Assembly: GCF_037893015.1 (NCBI RefSeq)
Contig: NC_133658.1
Span: 425,287,890 to 425,351,889 of the forward strand
Source: Macrotis lagotis
Taxonomy: Eukaryota; Chordata; Mammalia; Peramelemorphia; Peramelidae
Direction of reading: 5' to 3'
DNA: 64,000 nt
The notes beneath the pieces are model-generated. The model saw nothing but the letters and a program-made list of their open reading frames with translations. It was not told the origin of the DNA and ran no database searches. Positions 1 to 11,569 of this stretch are shown here, in pieces (positions within the stretch are counted from its first letter, which is position 1; each line of letters starts with the position of its first letter). The translations under genes and the position numbers were made by a program.

Positions 1-303
1 TTCCTCTTGGATATGAGTCAAACTAAAGATCCCTTTAAACTCTAAAATTTTGTGAAAGATGAACTGTAACCAAATCAATAAATTGTTGCTTTGGTAAGTT
101 CTGTGAGGTTTTGTTATGCTATTATTTGTAATGGGATTTTACTGTGATGGCAAAGATTTAAAGAGAGCTTTCAGAAGGTTGAATGAATTATATCGGTTCT
201 GACTGGGCATGTCAAAACAGGATTTTACTTATAAATCAAAGTTACTAAAGGCTTTCATGGGCTTTATCAACTGTCTTTAGCTGTATTTTTGCAAATAAAA
301 GAA

Positions 304-326
304 ATATATATATATATATATACACA

Positions 327-369
<43 letters not shown>
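304..369. repeat. (TA)n(CA)n microsatellite
   Basis: About nine TA units run into about twenty CA units with one interruption, then a short TA end. Confidence 0.95.
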
Positions 370-779
370 CTCACTTCTTCAAAGTTGGAAAGATCAAAAT
401 GCCCTCTTGGGAGATGTGAATACTATTCTTCATTTTCTTTTCTACAGTAATTCTTCTAATAGTGAAGATTTATCATGCATTTATATGAATAATCTGGAAT
501 TGCATTCATATTCCAAGCAGAGCATAATTTTTGTTTGCTTTCAAAAGTATAAATTTAATTCTTCCAGAAGCTTTTAAGGACAACCTAGGTAAATTAAGCT
601 CAATAACATTCACTAACTGTGGAGTCTTGTTACAGAAAGACTTCCTTTTAGGCCAGTGTTCATTGTTGAGTAATAAATCCTACCCTCTCCTCCCCTTTAC
701 CTGGCATTAAAGTCAATAAGTACTCGTTAAATGTTAAAGCCAGAACATCTCCTATATGAATAGCCTTATCCTAGGTATA

Positions 780-930
780 ATTTGAATCATAGACTCGAGA
801 CTAGAGCCAACATCCAGTCTAACCCTCTACCTAATTCAGAGTTCTATAATATCTTGAAGTGCCCATCTACTCTTTTAATATATCTAGGGCAGGAAATTCA
901 CCACCTCATGAAGCAACCCATTCTATTGTT
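780..930. mobile_element. L3/CR1-like LINE fragment
   Basis: The block with 'caacccattctattgttgggcagctctaattg' character (central part 915-950) matches the conserved 3' region of mammalian L3. It is degenerate. Confidence 0.45.
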
Positions 931-934
931 GGGC

Positions 935-1085
935 AGCTCTAATTGCAAGAAAATGCTGGATCCAATGGCCAGATATGACTCGGGAAGACTGGAGATGGCC
1001 TTGGATAAGAGGCAATCAGGATTAAGTGATTTGCCCAGGGTCACACAACTAGGAAGTATCTGAGGCTGGATTTAAAGACCCAGCC
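935..1085 (-). mobile_element. Mar1-type CORE-SINE, truncated
   Basis: The reverse complement shows the tRNA-like head remnant and the 'ccagatggctct' tail region in diverged form (gatccaatggccagatatga). It abuts an oppositely oriented copy at 1090. Confidence 0.6.
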
Positions 1086-1089
1086 TCCT

Positions 1090-1390
1090 GACTAGAGCAC
1101 TGGTCTTGGAGTCAGGAGGATAAGAGTTTGAATCTGGTCTCAGACATTTGATGCTTCCTAACTGTATAATCCTGGGCAAGTCACTTAACCCCGAATTGTC
1201 TCACATCCAGGGTCATCTCTAGTCATCCTCATTCAAAACTGGCCACTGGACCCAGATGGCTCTGGAGGAGAAAGTAAGGCTGGTGACTTAGCACAACACC
1301 CCCTCATTCAAATCCAATTCATGTGCTTATCATGGTATCACCTCCCCTGATGTCAAGGTTTTCTTCAAAAATGAAGGACAAACAACAAAA
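1090..1390 (+). mobile_element. Mar1-type CORE-SINE, nearly full length
   Basis: Head 'agagcactggtcttggagtc', body 'gggcaagtcacttaacccc', then the long specific tail with 'ggccactggacccagatgg' and the end 'gaaggacaaacaac'. Confidence 0.8.
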
Positions 1391-1644
1391 TTAATTATGT
1401 ACTTTTCTCAGAGGGCTGATGCGAGAAACAGTCTTAGGAAGTTTGCTTGCCTAAAATACTGTCTAAAAAAGTCCAAAGCCTTTCAGAAGGGACTTGACCA
1501 GCATAGGGAATATTAAGACTGCTGACTTTATTTACTCTAGATACTTCTCTATTCATTCAGTTTAAAATGTGAATACCCTCATAAAGAATGATTCAAATGA
1601 TGAAAACCTCCACTCCTTTAAACAAGCTGACAAGGCTTGATTTT

Positions 1645-1794
1645 TTTTTGTTTTTTTTGCAAGGCAAATGGGGTTAAGTGGCTTGCCCAAGGCCACACAG
1701 CTAGGTAATTATTAAGTGTTTGAGACCAGATTTGAACCCAGGTACTCCTGACTCCAAGGCCAGGGCTTTATCCACTGCTCCAACTAGCTGTCCC
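1645..1794 (-). mobile_element. Marsupial tRNA-derived SINE (WSINE1-like)
   Basis: Complete copy flanked by a 15-bp target-site duplication, acaaggcttgatttt, at 1630-1644 and 1795-1809. Confidence 0.88.
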
Positions 1795-1889
1795 ACAAGG
1801 CTTGATTTTGTCAAATACTTTACTAAGGAGGGTAGTTGTAGCCAAAATGCTATGGTAGATAAAAACTAGCATGGTGAAGTAGAACTAAA

Positions 1890-2020
1890 CTTGTAAACAA
1901 ATCTAGCTTCAATCCTCAGATCTGTGTGTACCTGAACAAGTCACTTTCACATTCTGAGGCTCAGTTTCCCTATCTGTGAAATGAGGATATTGGACTGGAA
2001 GACCTGCAAGCTCTGATTTT
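1890..2020 (+). mobile_element. MIR-type SINE fragment
   Basis: 'caagtcactttcacattctg' followed by 'cagtttccctatctgtgaaa' is the CORE-SINE body. Confidence 0.6.
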
Positions 2021-2108
2021 CTATGGTTTTTATGACAATTAACAAGATGGTACTCTTGTAGATTACAGAGACTAAAGATGTCATAAAAGATGTTATCAAG
2101 AAGAGTAT

Positions 2109-2255
2109 TGGGGGCAGCTAGAGCATCAGTGCTGGAGCCAGGAAGACCTGAGCTCAAATCCAGCCTCAGATACTTTAATTACCTAGCTGTGTGGCCTTGG
2201 GCAAGTCACCATTTCCTTGCAAAAACAAAAAATAAAAAAAGTAAAAAAAAAAAAG
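2109..2255 (+). mobile_element. WSINE1-like SINE
   Basis: Starts gggggcagctag, with an internal deletion in the head, and ends in ccttgcaaaaac plus an A-rich tail. Confidence 0.82.
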
Positions 2256-2694
2256 AATTGCTTATGGGAAAGTTAGGCTGTTCTATGACCTTTCATGTCA
2301 CCATCTTTAAGCAGTATTAATACCTCCACAGAAATGTACAATTTGGGACCTAAGAGTTAACACAAATTAAATCTTCTCTACAGATGAAAAAAATGAGGTC
2401 CAATAAGCATCCCTACAACCTCTACCTTCCCTCTACCTCGCACCCAAGAACATACATTCAACCAAGTAGGAATAGAAACCATGTCTACAGAATTCCTCAG
2501 GACAGCACTCTCTCCTTTAAACTGACAGTCCCAACCAAATTTTTTGCCCTTCCTCTATTTCTCAATCCATATAGTTCAGTGTTTTGTTTTTTTAGTTAAA
2601 AAAAAGATCAGTAATCAATCTCTTATCTAAATACATGCCTATGAATCATTTATTTATAATATGTGATCTCCAAGTTTCCTTTCAATACTAAAGT

Positions 2695-2960
2695 TCTGAT
2701 TCAATCATTTAACAGGCATGTATTGAGTGCCAACCGTCTGGGTCAGGCACTGAGGATACAAAAATACATTTTTGCTCTTCCTCTTCTCACCTATAAAACT
2801 CAGCTCAAGTATAACCTTCCACATGTGATCACCTCCAGCTGCTGGTGCCTTAGCTGTTCCCTACCAAAAATTTATCTTTATTTTGTAAATACCTCTATGT
2901 ACATTCTTTTCTCTAATAGAATGTAATTTCTTGGAGGACAATGAGTGTCTGCTATGTAGT
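2695..2960. mobile_element. L2-like LINE pieces
   Basis: A 'caggcatgtattgagtgcca' block (antisense L2 end) is followed by L2-type sense sequence through 'aatgtaatttcttggaggac'. Two opposed fragments are likely. Confidence 0.45.
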
Positions 2961-3853
2961 AGACATTTTAAAATCCTTTCTGGCTGAAGTAACCTTATAG
3001 TGACAGAATTCTATGTTCCTAACGATGAGTTCAGAACTATAGATATTGTATGTGAAAAATTTACTCATAAACCATAACTTAAGGTTAAACAAATTCTTTC
3101 ATCTTCAAAATGAATGTAGCTTAATTTGGTTTACTGAACAATCCTTTAACCTTTTCATTTTCATTTTTTTTCTAAGAAAGTAAAAATCCTCCTATGTTGA
3201 ATGTTACAGATGTCCTAAAGACCTTCAAATTCATAGATCCTAAGAACTAAGATTTGGAAAGGTTTCAGTTCCAAGTACTCATTTTAAAGATGGGGAAAAT
3301 AGGACAAAAGACGTATTAAAGATGAACCACTGCAAACATATGATAAACATGCTAACATGTCAATTTATTACATTTTTATAATTCAGCATGTTGAATATGT
3401 TGTACTTAACTGCTTCATAAAATGAATTGTTTCATTCACATTTTAAAATATGTGCTATTCAGCTGGAAGACTTCCAGAACTGGAGGTATATTTTTTTATG
3501 AAGGCTTTAGGAAAAGGCAAAGATATGAATAAAGGACTGATCTATGCCAATGAAGAAAAAAAATCACACTGATGTAGTATAGCTAGCATACATAAGTAGA
3601 TTTTTATTCAATGACAGTAATACTATTTTAGTTTTCTTCCTGTTTTCTGATGAACTCCATCTCACCATAGAGTAGTTTGTGTTTTAATTTTATAAACTCA
3701 TGTGCTCGAAACTTTGTGTTTCAATTTACTTTTATTTCGGTCAAGCCACTTTCCTGAGATGGAGGCTATCAGGATGAGTTCCCTCAACACTTTTTCTTCA
3801 TATTTTACTTTATTTATTTTTAGGGTTTTTTGGCAAGGCATTTTAGGGCAGTA

Positions 3854-4002
3854 TTTTTTTTTTTTTTGCAGGGCAGTAGGGTTAAGTGGCTTGCCCAAGG
3901 CCTCAGGGCTAGGTAATTATTAAGTGTCTGAGGCCAGATTTGAACTCAGGTACTTCTTACTCCAGGGCAGGTGCTCTATCCACTACACCACCTAGCTGCC
4001 CC
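3854..4002 (-). mobile_element. WSINE1-like SINE
   Basis: Poly-T, then gttaagtggcttgcccaagg, ending in ccacctagctgcccc. A second partial poly-T/gcaaggca tail lies just outside at about 3815-3842. Confidence 0.85.
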
Positions 4003-4041
4003 TTTTATTAATCCACAAACATCTGTTAAAAATCTATGGCA

Positions 4042-4086
4042 GGGGCGGCTAGGTGGTGCAGTGGATAAAGCACCGGCCCTGGAGTC
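4042..4086 (+). mobile_element. WSINE1-like SINE head only
   Basis: Only the first 45 bases (ggggcggctaggtggtgcag ... ggagtc) are present, so the copy is 3'-truncated, which is unusual for a retroposed element. Confidence 0.75.
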
Positions 4087-4539
4087 TTTCTGACCTCAAG
4101 GAGGCTACATTCTTTGGGGGTACACATACAAATGAATATAAAATATAAGAAACAGGAACTCAAACTATAATTTCTTTAATATATAGAAATCTTAGGTGAG
4201 GAAATACTCTTCACTAATGCAAGCTGCCACCCTCTCCGCAACTTTAGATCTTAAAGAGTTACCTTAAGCAGTCAAGTCAAATAGAAACTAAATACTAACA
4301 CAGCTCTGCATACTTAGAAAAATCACAAGTTAATATTATCCCATATTGTATTTTAGTGTATCTTATTAAACATTTCCCAGTTACATATGAATCTGTTTAG
4401 GCTTCACTCTCACTTCCAGTCTCCCAAACTGGGAAGTGACCTAGTTTACAGAAGCATTGTTGATCAGAGGTGCCCCTTGAATCCATGTCTTCCTGACCCT
4501 CAAGGCCAGATTAACAGCCTCTACTATATGCTGTAGAGA

Positions 4540-5010
4540 ATGAATAAAGACATCCTGGAGCTTTAAGAGACAGGGTAGAAGAGGGAATGCATTTTAGGCA
4601 TGGGAGAACAGCTGTGCAAAGGCTGAGATGGGAGATGGAATGTAGCATTAGGGAAAAGCAAGCATGCCAGGTGGCTGGAGCAGAGAACACATGAAGGGAA
4701 GTAATAATAAAAGCCTGGAAAGGTAGGCTACAGTCCAAATGTGAATAGCTTAGAATTTTATAAGACTTTGTATTTTATCCTAGAGATAATAGGGAGTCAC
4801 TGGAGTTTCTTGAAAAGAAGAGTGACACGGTTATAGTTGTGCATGAAGAATATAAATTTGGAAGTTGTATGGAGGATGGATAGGGGAGAGAGAGATTAAA
4901 GACAGAGTCATTAGGAGAAGACTGCAATGTGCAGGCAATGATGAGGGTCTGAACTAGGGTGTTTGTGGTCTAAGTGTAGAGAATACAAAAGATACTGTAG
5001 AAGTCAAAGC
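4540..5010 (-). mobile_element. L2 LINE fragment, antisense
   Basis: Contains 'gctgtgcaaaggctgagatg', 'aggtggctggagcagagaac' and 'gggagtcactggagtttctt' blocks typical of antisense L2. Old and diverged. Confidence 0.5.
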
Positions 5011-5135
5011 AGGATTTCTCAGTTCATTCCATATGAAAGTCTATGGGATTTACAAGGTAGATGATTGGAAAGATTCTGCTCTGAATATGGTAAATTTAAA
5101 TTATCTATAGATACCTAGTTCAAAATGACCTTCCA

Positions 5136-5289
5136 GGGGCAGCTAGGCAGCACAATGGATAGAGCACTGGCCCTGCAGTCAGGAGTACCTGAGTTCAAAT
5201 CCGGCCTCAGACACTTAATAATTATCTAGCCCTGTGGCCTTGGGCAAGTCACTTAACCCCATTGTCTTGCAAAAAAAAAAAACCTAAAA
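5136..5289 (+). mobile_element. WSINE1-like SINE with clear target duplication
   Basis: Flanked by aaaatgaccttc at 5122-5133 and 5290-5301. Full head and A-rich tail. Confidence 0.92.
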
Positions 5290-5772
5290 AAAATGACCTT
5301 CTAGCAATTGGTGACATGAAGCAAAGAGAGTTGAGAATCAGAGCGAAAACAGGGCATAAAGATAATAACCCACAGAAGTGGATGAAGTTACCAAGAAAGA
5401 ATGTAGAGGAAGCCTTGTGGCTTTCCTATTTAGGCACAGGGACGTGCCAAATGACCATGAGAAGGTCCCAAACATAGGTGCTCAATACAAGCCTGTTGAT
5501 TGAGTCAGAACTTTAGCATTAGAAAGAAACTTGGAGATCATAACTTAAAATCGTAAATTAAGAGGGAGAGGGAGGGCAAGAAAGAGAAGGGTGGGAGAAA
5601 GGAGGAAAGAGATGTATCCTTCTAAGACATCTTCAATCTCTCTCTCTCCACTAAGTCTTCTGTTTACAAATATTCATCTCCTGAACTAAAACTATTGATC
5701 AAATGTTCTACTCAGTCCAGCTATCATCCCTTCAGTTCTTTTTCACAGCTAAACTTACAGGAACACTTTACT

Positions 5773-5928
5773 TTTTTTTCTAGGTTTTTTTTTTGCAAGG
5801 CAATGGGTTAAGTGGCTTGCCCAAGACCACACGGCTAGGTAATTATTAAGTGTCTTAGGCTGGATATGAACTCAGGTTCTCCTGGCTCCAGGACTGATGC
5901 TGTATCCACTGTACCACCTAGCTGCCCC
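5773..5928 (-). mobile_element. WSINE1-like SINE
   Basis: Flanked by gaacactttact (5761-5772) and gaacactctact (5929-5940), a duplication with one mismatch. Confidence 0.9.
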
Positions 5929-6160
5929 GAACACTCTACTCTTGAGGCTTCCACATTTTCGTGCAACTCTGGTCTACCACTTAAATGAAATAATTCCAAT
6001 TATCTTTTAGAAGTTCTCATTCTTTAACATCTGGAGCATCTGACATGATTGCTACTTTGCTACTCTCTCCCATTTTGCCTCTCTATGTGTACTCCTTGGA
6101 GTTCTATTCTCTGTTCCTTCTCTCTTTTTTAAAATTTATTTTGTGGTTATTTTTTAAATT

Positions 6161-6321
6161 TTTTTTGTTTTTTTAGGTTTTTTTTTAGGCAATGGGGTTA
6201 AGTGGCTTGCCCAAGGCCACACAGCTAGGTAATTATTATTAAGTATCTGCGTTAAGATTTGAACTCAGGTCCTCCTGACTCCAGGGCCGGTGCTCTATCC
6301 ACTGCGCCACCTAGCTGCCCC
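6161..6321 (-). mobile_element. WSINE1-like SINE
   Basis: Long T-rich tail, body with gcttgcccaaggccacacag, and head ctgcgccacctagctgcccc. Confidence 0.88.
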
Positions 6322-6534
6322 TGTTGTTTCTGTTAAGGCTCCTAACATTTTACTATAGACATTTGTCTTCAGTGCCTATATCTAATCCACTCCTATGGTT
6401 TCAATCATGACCTTTCTATAGCTTTGTCCTCAGTGCCACTCTCATCATTTCAATTATGATCTTTCTACAGATGACTTCCAATTTTATGGAATAAATAATT
6501 CAATATTTATCAATACCAAGAATAGGTATGTCAT

Positions 6535-6555
6535 GGAGGGAGGGAGGGAGGGAGG

Positions 6556-6612
<57 letters not shown>
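6535..6612. repeat. (GGGA)n(GA)n purine microsatellite
   Basis: Tetranucleotide ggga repeats pass into about 30 GA units. Every base on the + strand is a purine. Confidence 0.95.
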
Positions 6613-6614
<2 letters not shown>

Positions 6615-6722
6615 GAGAGGGGCAGGGGAGAGGGAAGGGGTAAAGAGAAAAAATAAGACAGTCCTTGCTCTTAAATCTCACAATCTAATGAGGGAGACAA
6701 CACTCAACTACAGGTAAGATTT

Positions 6723-6905
6723 TATACACACACACACACACACAGACACACACAGACATATATATGAGAGGGAGAGAGGGAGGGTGGCAGGGAAAGGGGG
6801 CAGGGGAAGGGGGGAGAGAGGAAAAAGGGAGAGAAAGAAGGAAGAGGGAAAAGGGGGAGAGAGAGAGAGAGAAGGAAGAGGGAGAGGGGAAGAGAGACAG
6901 TAAAG
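6723..6905. repeat. CA repeat followed by purine-rich low-complexity tract
   Basis: CA units up to about 6756, a short TA run, then about 140 bases almost wholly of G and A. Open frames here on both strands are low-complexity artefacts. Confidence 0.9.
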
Positions 6906-7129
6906 GGGGATGGGCAAATATATCTCCTACTCAACCTGTTTCACCTGAACTCAACTTGGAGTTCCAAAATCCCCCACACACACATTTATCCCACAAAACA
7001 CCTCAATCTGTCCAAAAATTATATTCATCTTTCCTCCAAAAACTGCTCCTTTATCTTGGCTTCTCTATTTGTGCTAATGGCACTGTCACTCTCCTGAACA
7101 AATATGCATGAAACTTCTATCACCTTTGA

Positions 7130-7690
7130 CTCCATTTCCCTAACATCCTGTATCCAATTAGCTGCCAAGGCTTGTATATTTTACAACAAATCTGTAATTT
7201 GTTTCCACTTTATTATTTGCACTTTGTTGACCCTGGTCTAGTCTGTTCTTATTTGTTGCACTACTATTCTCATAAACCTGCACTATTGTAAATAGCCCAA
7301 CATTTTCAGTGCATCTTTCACAGCTGCCAACTTGTTTCTCAAAAGCAAAGGGTCAATTATCACTCCATTCCTCAAACTTTTAGTTTCATACTTTTCCCTC
7401 CACTTACCACCACACACATTTCAAACAAAATCCAATCTCCTTAACTTAGCATTCAACACTTTGCCTCCCATATACTTTCGTACAGCTTTTTCTCACACCA
7501 TTATCCTTCACATACTCATCAAATTGTACCCTCTGTTCCAACACATCTGCACCTTTCTACCTTTGTTCACACTATTTATTCCCTAGTTTTGAAATGCCCA
7601 TTGTACTTTTTTTCCATCTGCCAAAATCCTAGCCACATTTCAGGACCGAGTTCAAATTCCAATTCCTCAAAGACTTTCCTGATGTCCTAC
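7130..7690 (+). mobile_element. L2/L3 LINE fragment
   Basis: Degenerate CR1-clade 3' sequence, with blocks 'ttctcacaccattatccttc' and 'aatgcccattgtac', and 'ccttcctgatgtc'-like wording near 7670. No intact reverse transcriptase. Confidence 0.5.
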
Positions 7691-8208
7691 AGTCTGATTA
7701 TCACAATCTCCAGAACTATATGGGAAAACTATATTCTATATGGTAACAGATTGGGAATGAAAACCTCCTATAATGGGGAACTCATGATCCTTTTAAATAG
7801 TCTATTTCATTTTTTAAATATAAACTTTATGAAGATTGTTGCTTTTTTCCTTTCATCCAGCTCAATCACTGTTTTATTGGGGCCAAGAATAAGTCTAGTT
7901 CTACAACTAAAGAGATCAGGTAAGGCTTCCCTTAGCACAAAAAGGCCTTCTTGAACTCTTAAATCTATGATCTAGTATACTTATATACTATACTCAAATA
8001 CTTGGGTGGCACCCAAGTTCTAAGCCTTGAATGAAACTAGAGGAACAAAGAAGAGAATGAAAGATGTTAAAGAGGTTTGAAATAGAAATCTAGTGGAGAA
8101 CGAATTTACAAATGTTATTTCCTTAATAAAATGAGAAACAGGTATGATGTCAAGTTCAGGCCAAGAATTGTCAACTGATTTGATTCTTATCAGGGAGTCA
8201 ATCCCAGA

Positions 8209-8265
8209 TTTTTTTTTTGTTTTTGCAAGGCAATGGGGTTAAGTGACTTGCTCAAGGCCACATAG
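8209..8265 (-). mobile_element. Truncated WSINE1-like SINE with target duplication
   Basis: Only the tail half is present, yet it is flanked by aatcccaga at 8200-8208 and 8266-8274. This is a 5'-truncated insertion rather than a later deletion. Confidence 0.75.
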
Positions 8266-8574
8266 AATCCCAGACTTCTTAACATTCTAAGATCCTTAGG
8301 AATACACTGGAGAGCAGAGATGACATGCAATTCAGCTCTCTCAACTCAACCAGATTAAAATATAACTGGAAAATTTTTAATAAAATACAATAAAACATGA
8401 AGTTTTCCAAGTCAATATGCAACAGGCAAGGATTTTTATCTGAGTTTAGTGGTCCTTGTTTCTATGGGATTGACATCACTGCTCTAGATCAATGATTAGT
8501 AATATGGCCTACAGAAGTTAACTGGGGCAGGCAAAAGATTTACTGATGTTACTTCTATTGACAACCATCTCATG

Positions 8575-8850
8575 GGGTAGTGGAGTCAGGACAGGAGAAT
8601 CCCCCCCCCCCCAGACACTTGATACTTACTAGCTTGTGTGACCCTGGGCAAATCACTTTACCCTGATTGCCTTGCAACCAGGGACATCTGCAGACATCCT
8701 GATTCGTATCTGGCCACTGGACCCAGATGGCTCTGGGAGAAAGTGAAGCTCATGACTCAGCACAGCATCTCCTCACTCAATCCAATTCATGGCATCACCT
8801 CCCCTGATGCCATGGCCTTCTTTAAGAACAGAGGACAAACATCAGTGATT
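8575..8850 (+). mobile_element. Mar1-type CORE-SINE
   Basis: Has the diagnostic tail 'ggccactggacccagatggc' and 'gaacagaggacaaacatc'. The head is damaged by a run of 12 C (8601-8612). Confidence 0.8.
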
Positions 8851-8954
8851 TATTTGTGGAGAGCTATTCTTTCATACTCAACTCCCACTTCTTTTTCTAC
8901 ATTAAATTCTGTAATCATGCCTTCCCTATTCTGCACTTTAAGCAGCTGATTCCT

Positions 8955-9190
8955 TGACACTACATGTACCTCACTTTTTGCTATTAAATTTCATTTTTTA
9001 AGAGTCAGCCCATTCTTATATCAAGGTCTTTTTGCTACCTTACTTTTGCCATGTTAGCTATTCATCCAAACTGTGTCAACTACAAATATAACAAGCAAGG
9101 CATCATTCAAGTGATTAATGAAAATGTTGAAGAGTCAAGGATATAACTAATCTGGGGCACTCTACAGAAAACTCCCTGTAGCAATTAATA
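8955..9190. mobile_element. L3/CR1-like LINE fragment
   Basis: 'caagtgattaatgaaaatgt' and 'ctaatctggggcactctac' match the conserved CR1/L3 region. Diverged. Confidence 0.5.
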
Positions 9191-10214
9191 TATTAATTTT
9201 TATTTTAGTCATCTAATGCAGCAAGGAGCCAGTAAAATTCTAAATGCAGCCATACTTGATTGAAATGTAAATGGGAAATGTTTATTAAAACAAAAAAAGA
9301 CATAGATAATATTAATCTGTGGGTTTCTAATTAACTATAGGGCTACAGTAATCTTTAATTTGACACTATTCATTCCAGCCCATTTTTAGTCTACCAAATT
9401 GTACTACTGTCTAATCCACATCTCTCCATTTTGCCTACGACTGTATAGACTGTATATATGAGTGCTTCCGAGAAATACAAATTGCTAAACAAATTCTGAG
9501 TAAGAAAGAAGCATCATTATTTTTGGTTAGATTTATACTTGGTCCTAGCTTAGCACTCCTGTTTATGGAATGAATGAACTGACAATTAGCTATCCCAAGA
9601 AATAATACTGCAACTAGAAGGGCAAATCGAATGCTTTGAAGCATGATGATTAATTAGCAAATTTCATTTTCATTATATTCCTGGATACTAATAAGAATCA
9701 ATCACTATAATAAATCACTTAGTATTATAAGGAAGAAATTGATCAATGCCCTGATACATGAGGTGGGTGGTTGAAATCTTTTGATTCCTAAGGTTTCCTT
9801 GAACTCTTCTATCTATGACCTAGTATACTATTAACCAAGCTTTAGACATATGCATGAATTTTATCAACTTTATACATGATCTCTCCTCCGTGAACTATTA
9901 CGATCTTAGGTGTGAACTTCACAAGCCTAATCATTTTGAGATTTCCAAACAAAAGTTGTTAGGAGGGCACTGCATCTGAATTATCTAGGTAAAATTGAGT
10001 TCTCATCTTCAGAATTGACCTTTCGTTTTTTGGAAACGCTGGCTGAATCTAAAATTTTTACCTAGTGTTATAATGAATTTATGGCTCTAAGTCACTCCTT
10101 AGAGAGTCAGAACTTAAGAATGAACCAAAAAGTAGAATATCAAACATTTAAAATGGTTTTAAGAAAAATTTATTAAGTACATTGCTACAATTTGTTAAAA
10201 CTTCAAAGTAAATA

Positions 10215-10440
10215 GATAATTGATGGATTGGAGAATGGCAAAACAAATTGTGTTGTATGACACATAATGGAATACTACTTTTCTGTAATAAAACAGTGAA
10301 TATGGACAGAGGAATACAAGTGAATTGATATGAAATGAAGCAGAAGTAAAATAATGCACAATAACTACAAAACAACTGAAGTCAGTTAATCATAATGAAA
10401 CAATCTGGGTTCGAGACCAAAAAAAGAGAATGTATTATTT
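10215..10440 (+). mobile_element. L1 3' end fragment
   Basis: 'ggagaatggcaaaacaaatt', 'acataatggaatactacttt' and 'tgaagcagaagtaaaataat' follow the L1 3' order. Confidence 0.65.
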
Positions 10441-10850
10441 ACTATTGCCCCAGTATGATAACAATTATGGGGATTCAACATTCCAGATCTCAAGATCAAA
10501 ATCTAAACAGGGTGGGGTAAGGAGAACATATACAGCTGCAGGGGCAAATAGCAGGCCCCATCCCCAGGGGGTATACCAACAGGTCAGATGACAGCACCCA
10601 CACCCACAAGTCCCCAGGGCATATAAACTCAAGAGAGCATGGTGGTGGGGAGAGGTAGGGAGGGAGGTGTGTGTTTGTATGTGCACAATACAGTATCAGA
10701 TTTGTTTAATGAATGCTTTTTCATTATTTTTTGGCAATTTTAATGAAGTGCTTTTTATCTCTTATAAAGTTTCCAGGAAGTTGGGAAGGAGGGTCCTATA
10801 ATGTGAGAAACATACTATAGAAAAAAAAATAACACTAAAAATTTATCTTT

Positions 10851-10951
10851 GGGGTGGCTAGGTGGTACAGGGGATAGAGGACCAGCCCTGGAATCAGGCG
10901 TACCCTGAGTTCAAATTCGGCCTCAGACCTAGCTGTGTGGCCTTGGGCAAG
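10851..10951 (+). mobile_element. WSINE1-like SINE, 3'-truncated
   Basis: Head ggggtggctaggtggtacag to ccttgggcaag, then the similarity stops. A small internal deletion removes the aattacc part. Confidence 0.8.
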
Positions 10952-11089
10952 TATACTGTTTAGAATTTCTAGTTTACTAGAGCAACAGTTCTAATCTGTG
11001 GATAAAAGGTTATATCAAATTTTTGTAATGAAATAAGCTAAGAGATTGACTCTAGAAAGTTAAAACAATCATAGGACCATAAATTTAGA

Positions 11090-11225
11090 GATAATCTTGT
11101 CCAATCACTGCAAAATACAAATGAAGAGACATTTCAATGGAGTAAAGTGACTTGCCCAAGATCAGATAGCAGAAGATTTGAAATTGGGTTGGTCCCCTTT
11201 CTCCAAATCCCATATTTTCTCTTGC
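11090..11225 (-). mobile_element. MIR-type SINE fragment
   Basis: Reads 'gtgacttgcccaagatcag' with flanking MIR-like order; the opposite orientation gives the CORE. Confidence 0.55.
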
Positions 11226-11569
11226 ACCAGAGGATCAATTAACATAATCATCCATGTGGTTTTATGAAATAAAAAAAGATCTCTATATAGCTAACAGGAA
11301 AGTTACTTTTGTGGTTATATTTTGTTAGACTAAGTCAAATGCTTTTTTTGTTACCAACAAATAAATATAAAAGTATTCTATATTATCTATGCCTGTCAGT
11401 TCTAGAACTATGAAAACAGGGGTCTCTGTTGCAGAAAATTTTAGGGACATAAAACTTAAAAACAAAAGATGCATTAAATAGTTCCACATAAGTATGCCTA
11501 AAGCAATTTATTATGAAGAAATAAATGGCAGAAAAATAAATACTAGAAGTCAGTAGATAGGTTCAGTTC

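Noticed and set aside
6484-7111. Several Ser/Leu/Pro- or Arg/Glu/Gly-rich frames
   Set aside because: Direct translations of GA and CA simple repeats.
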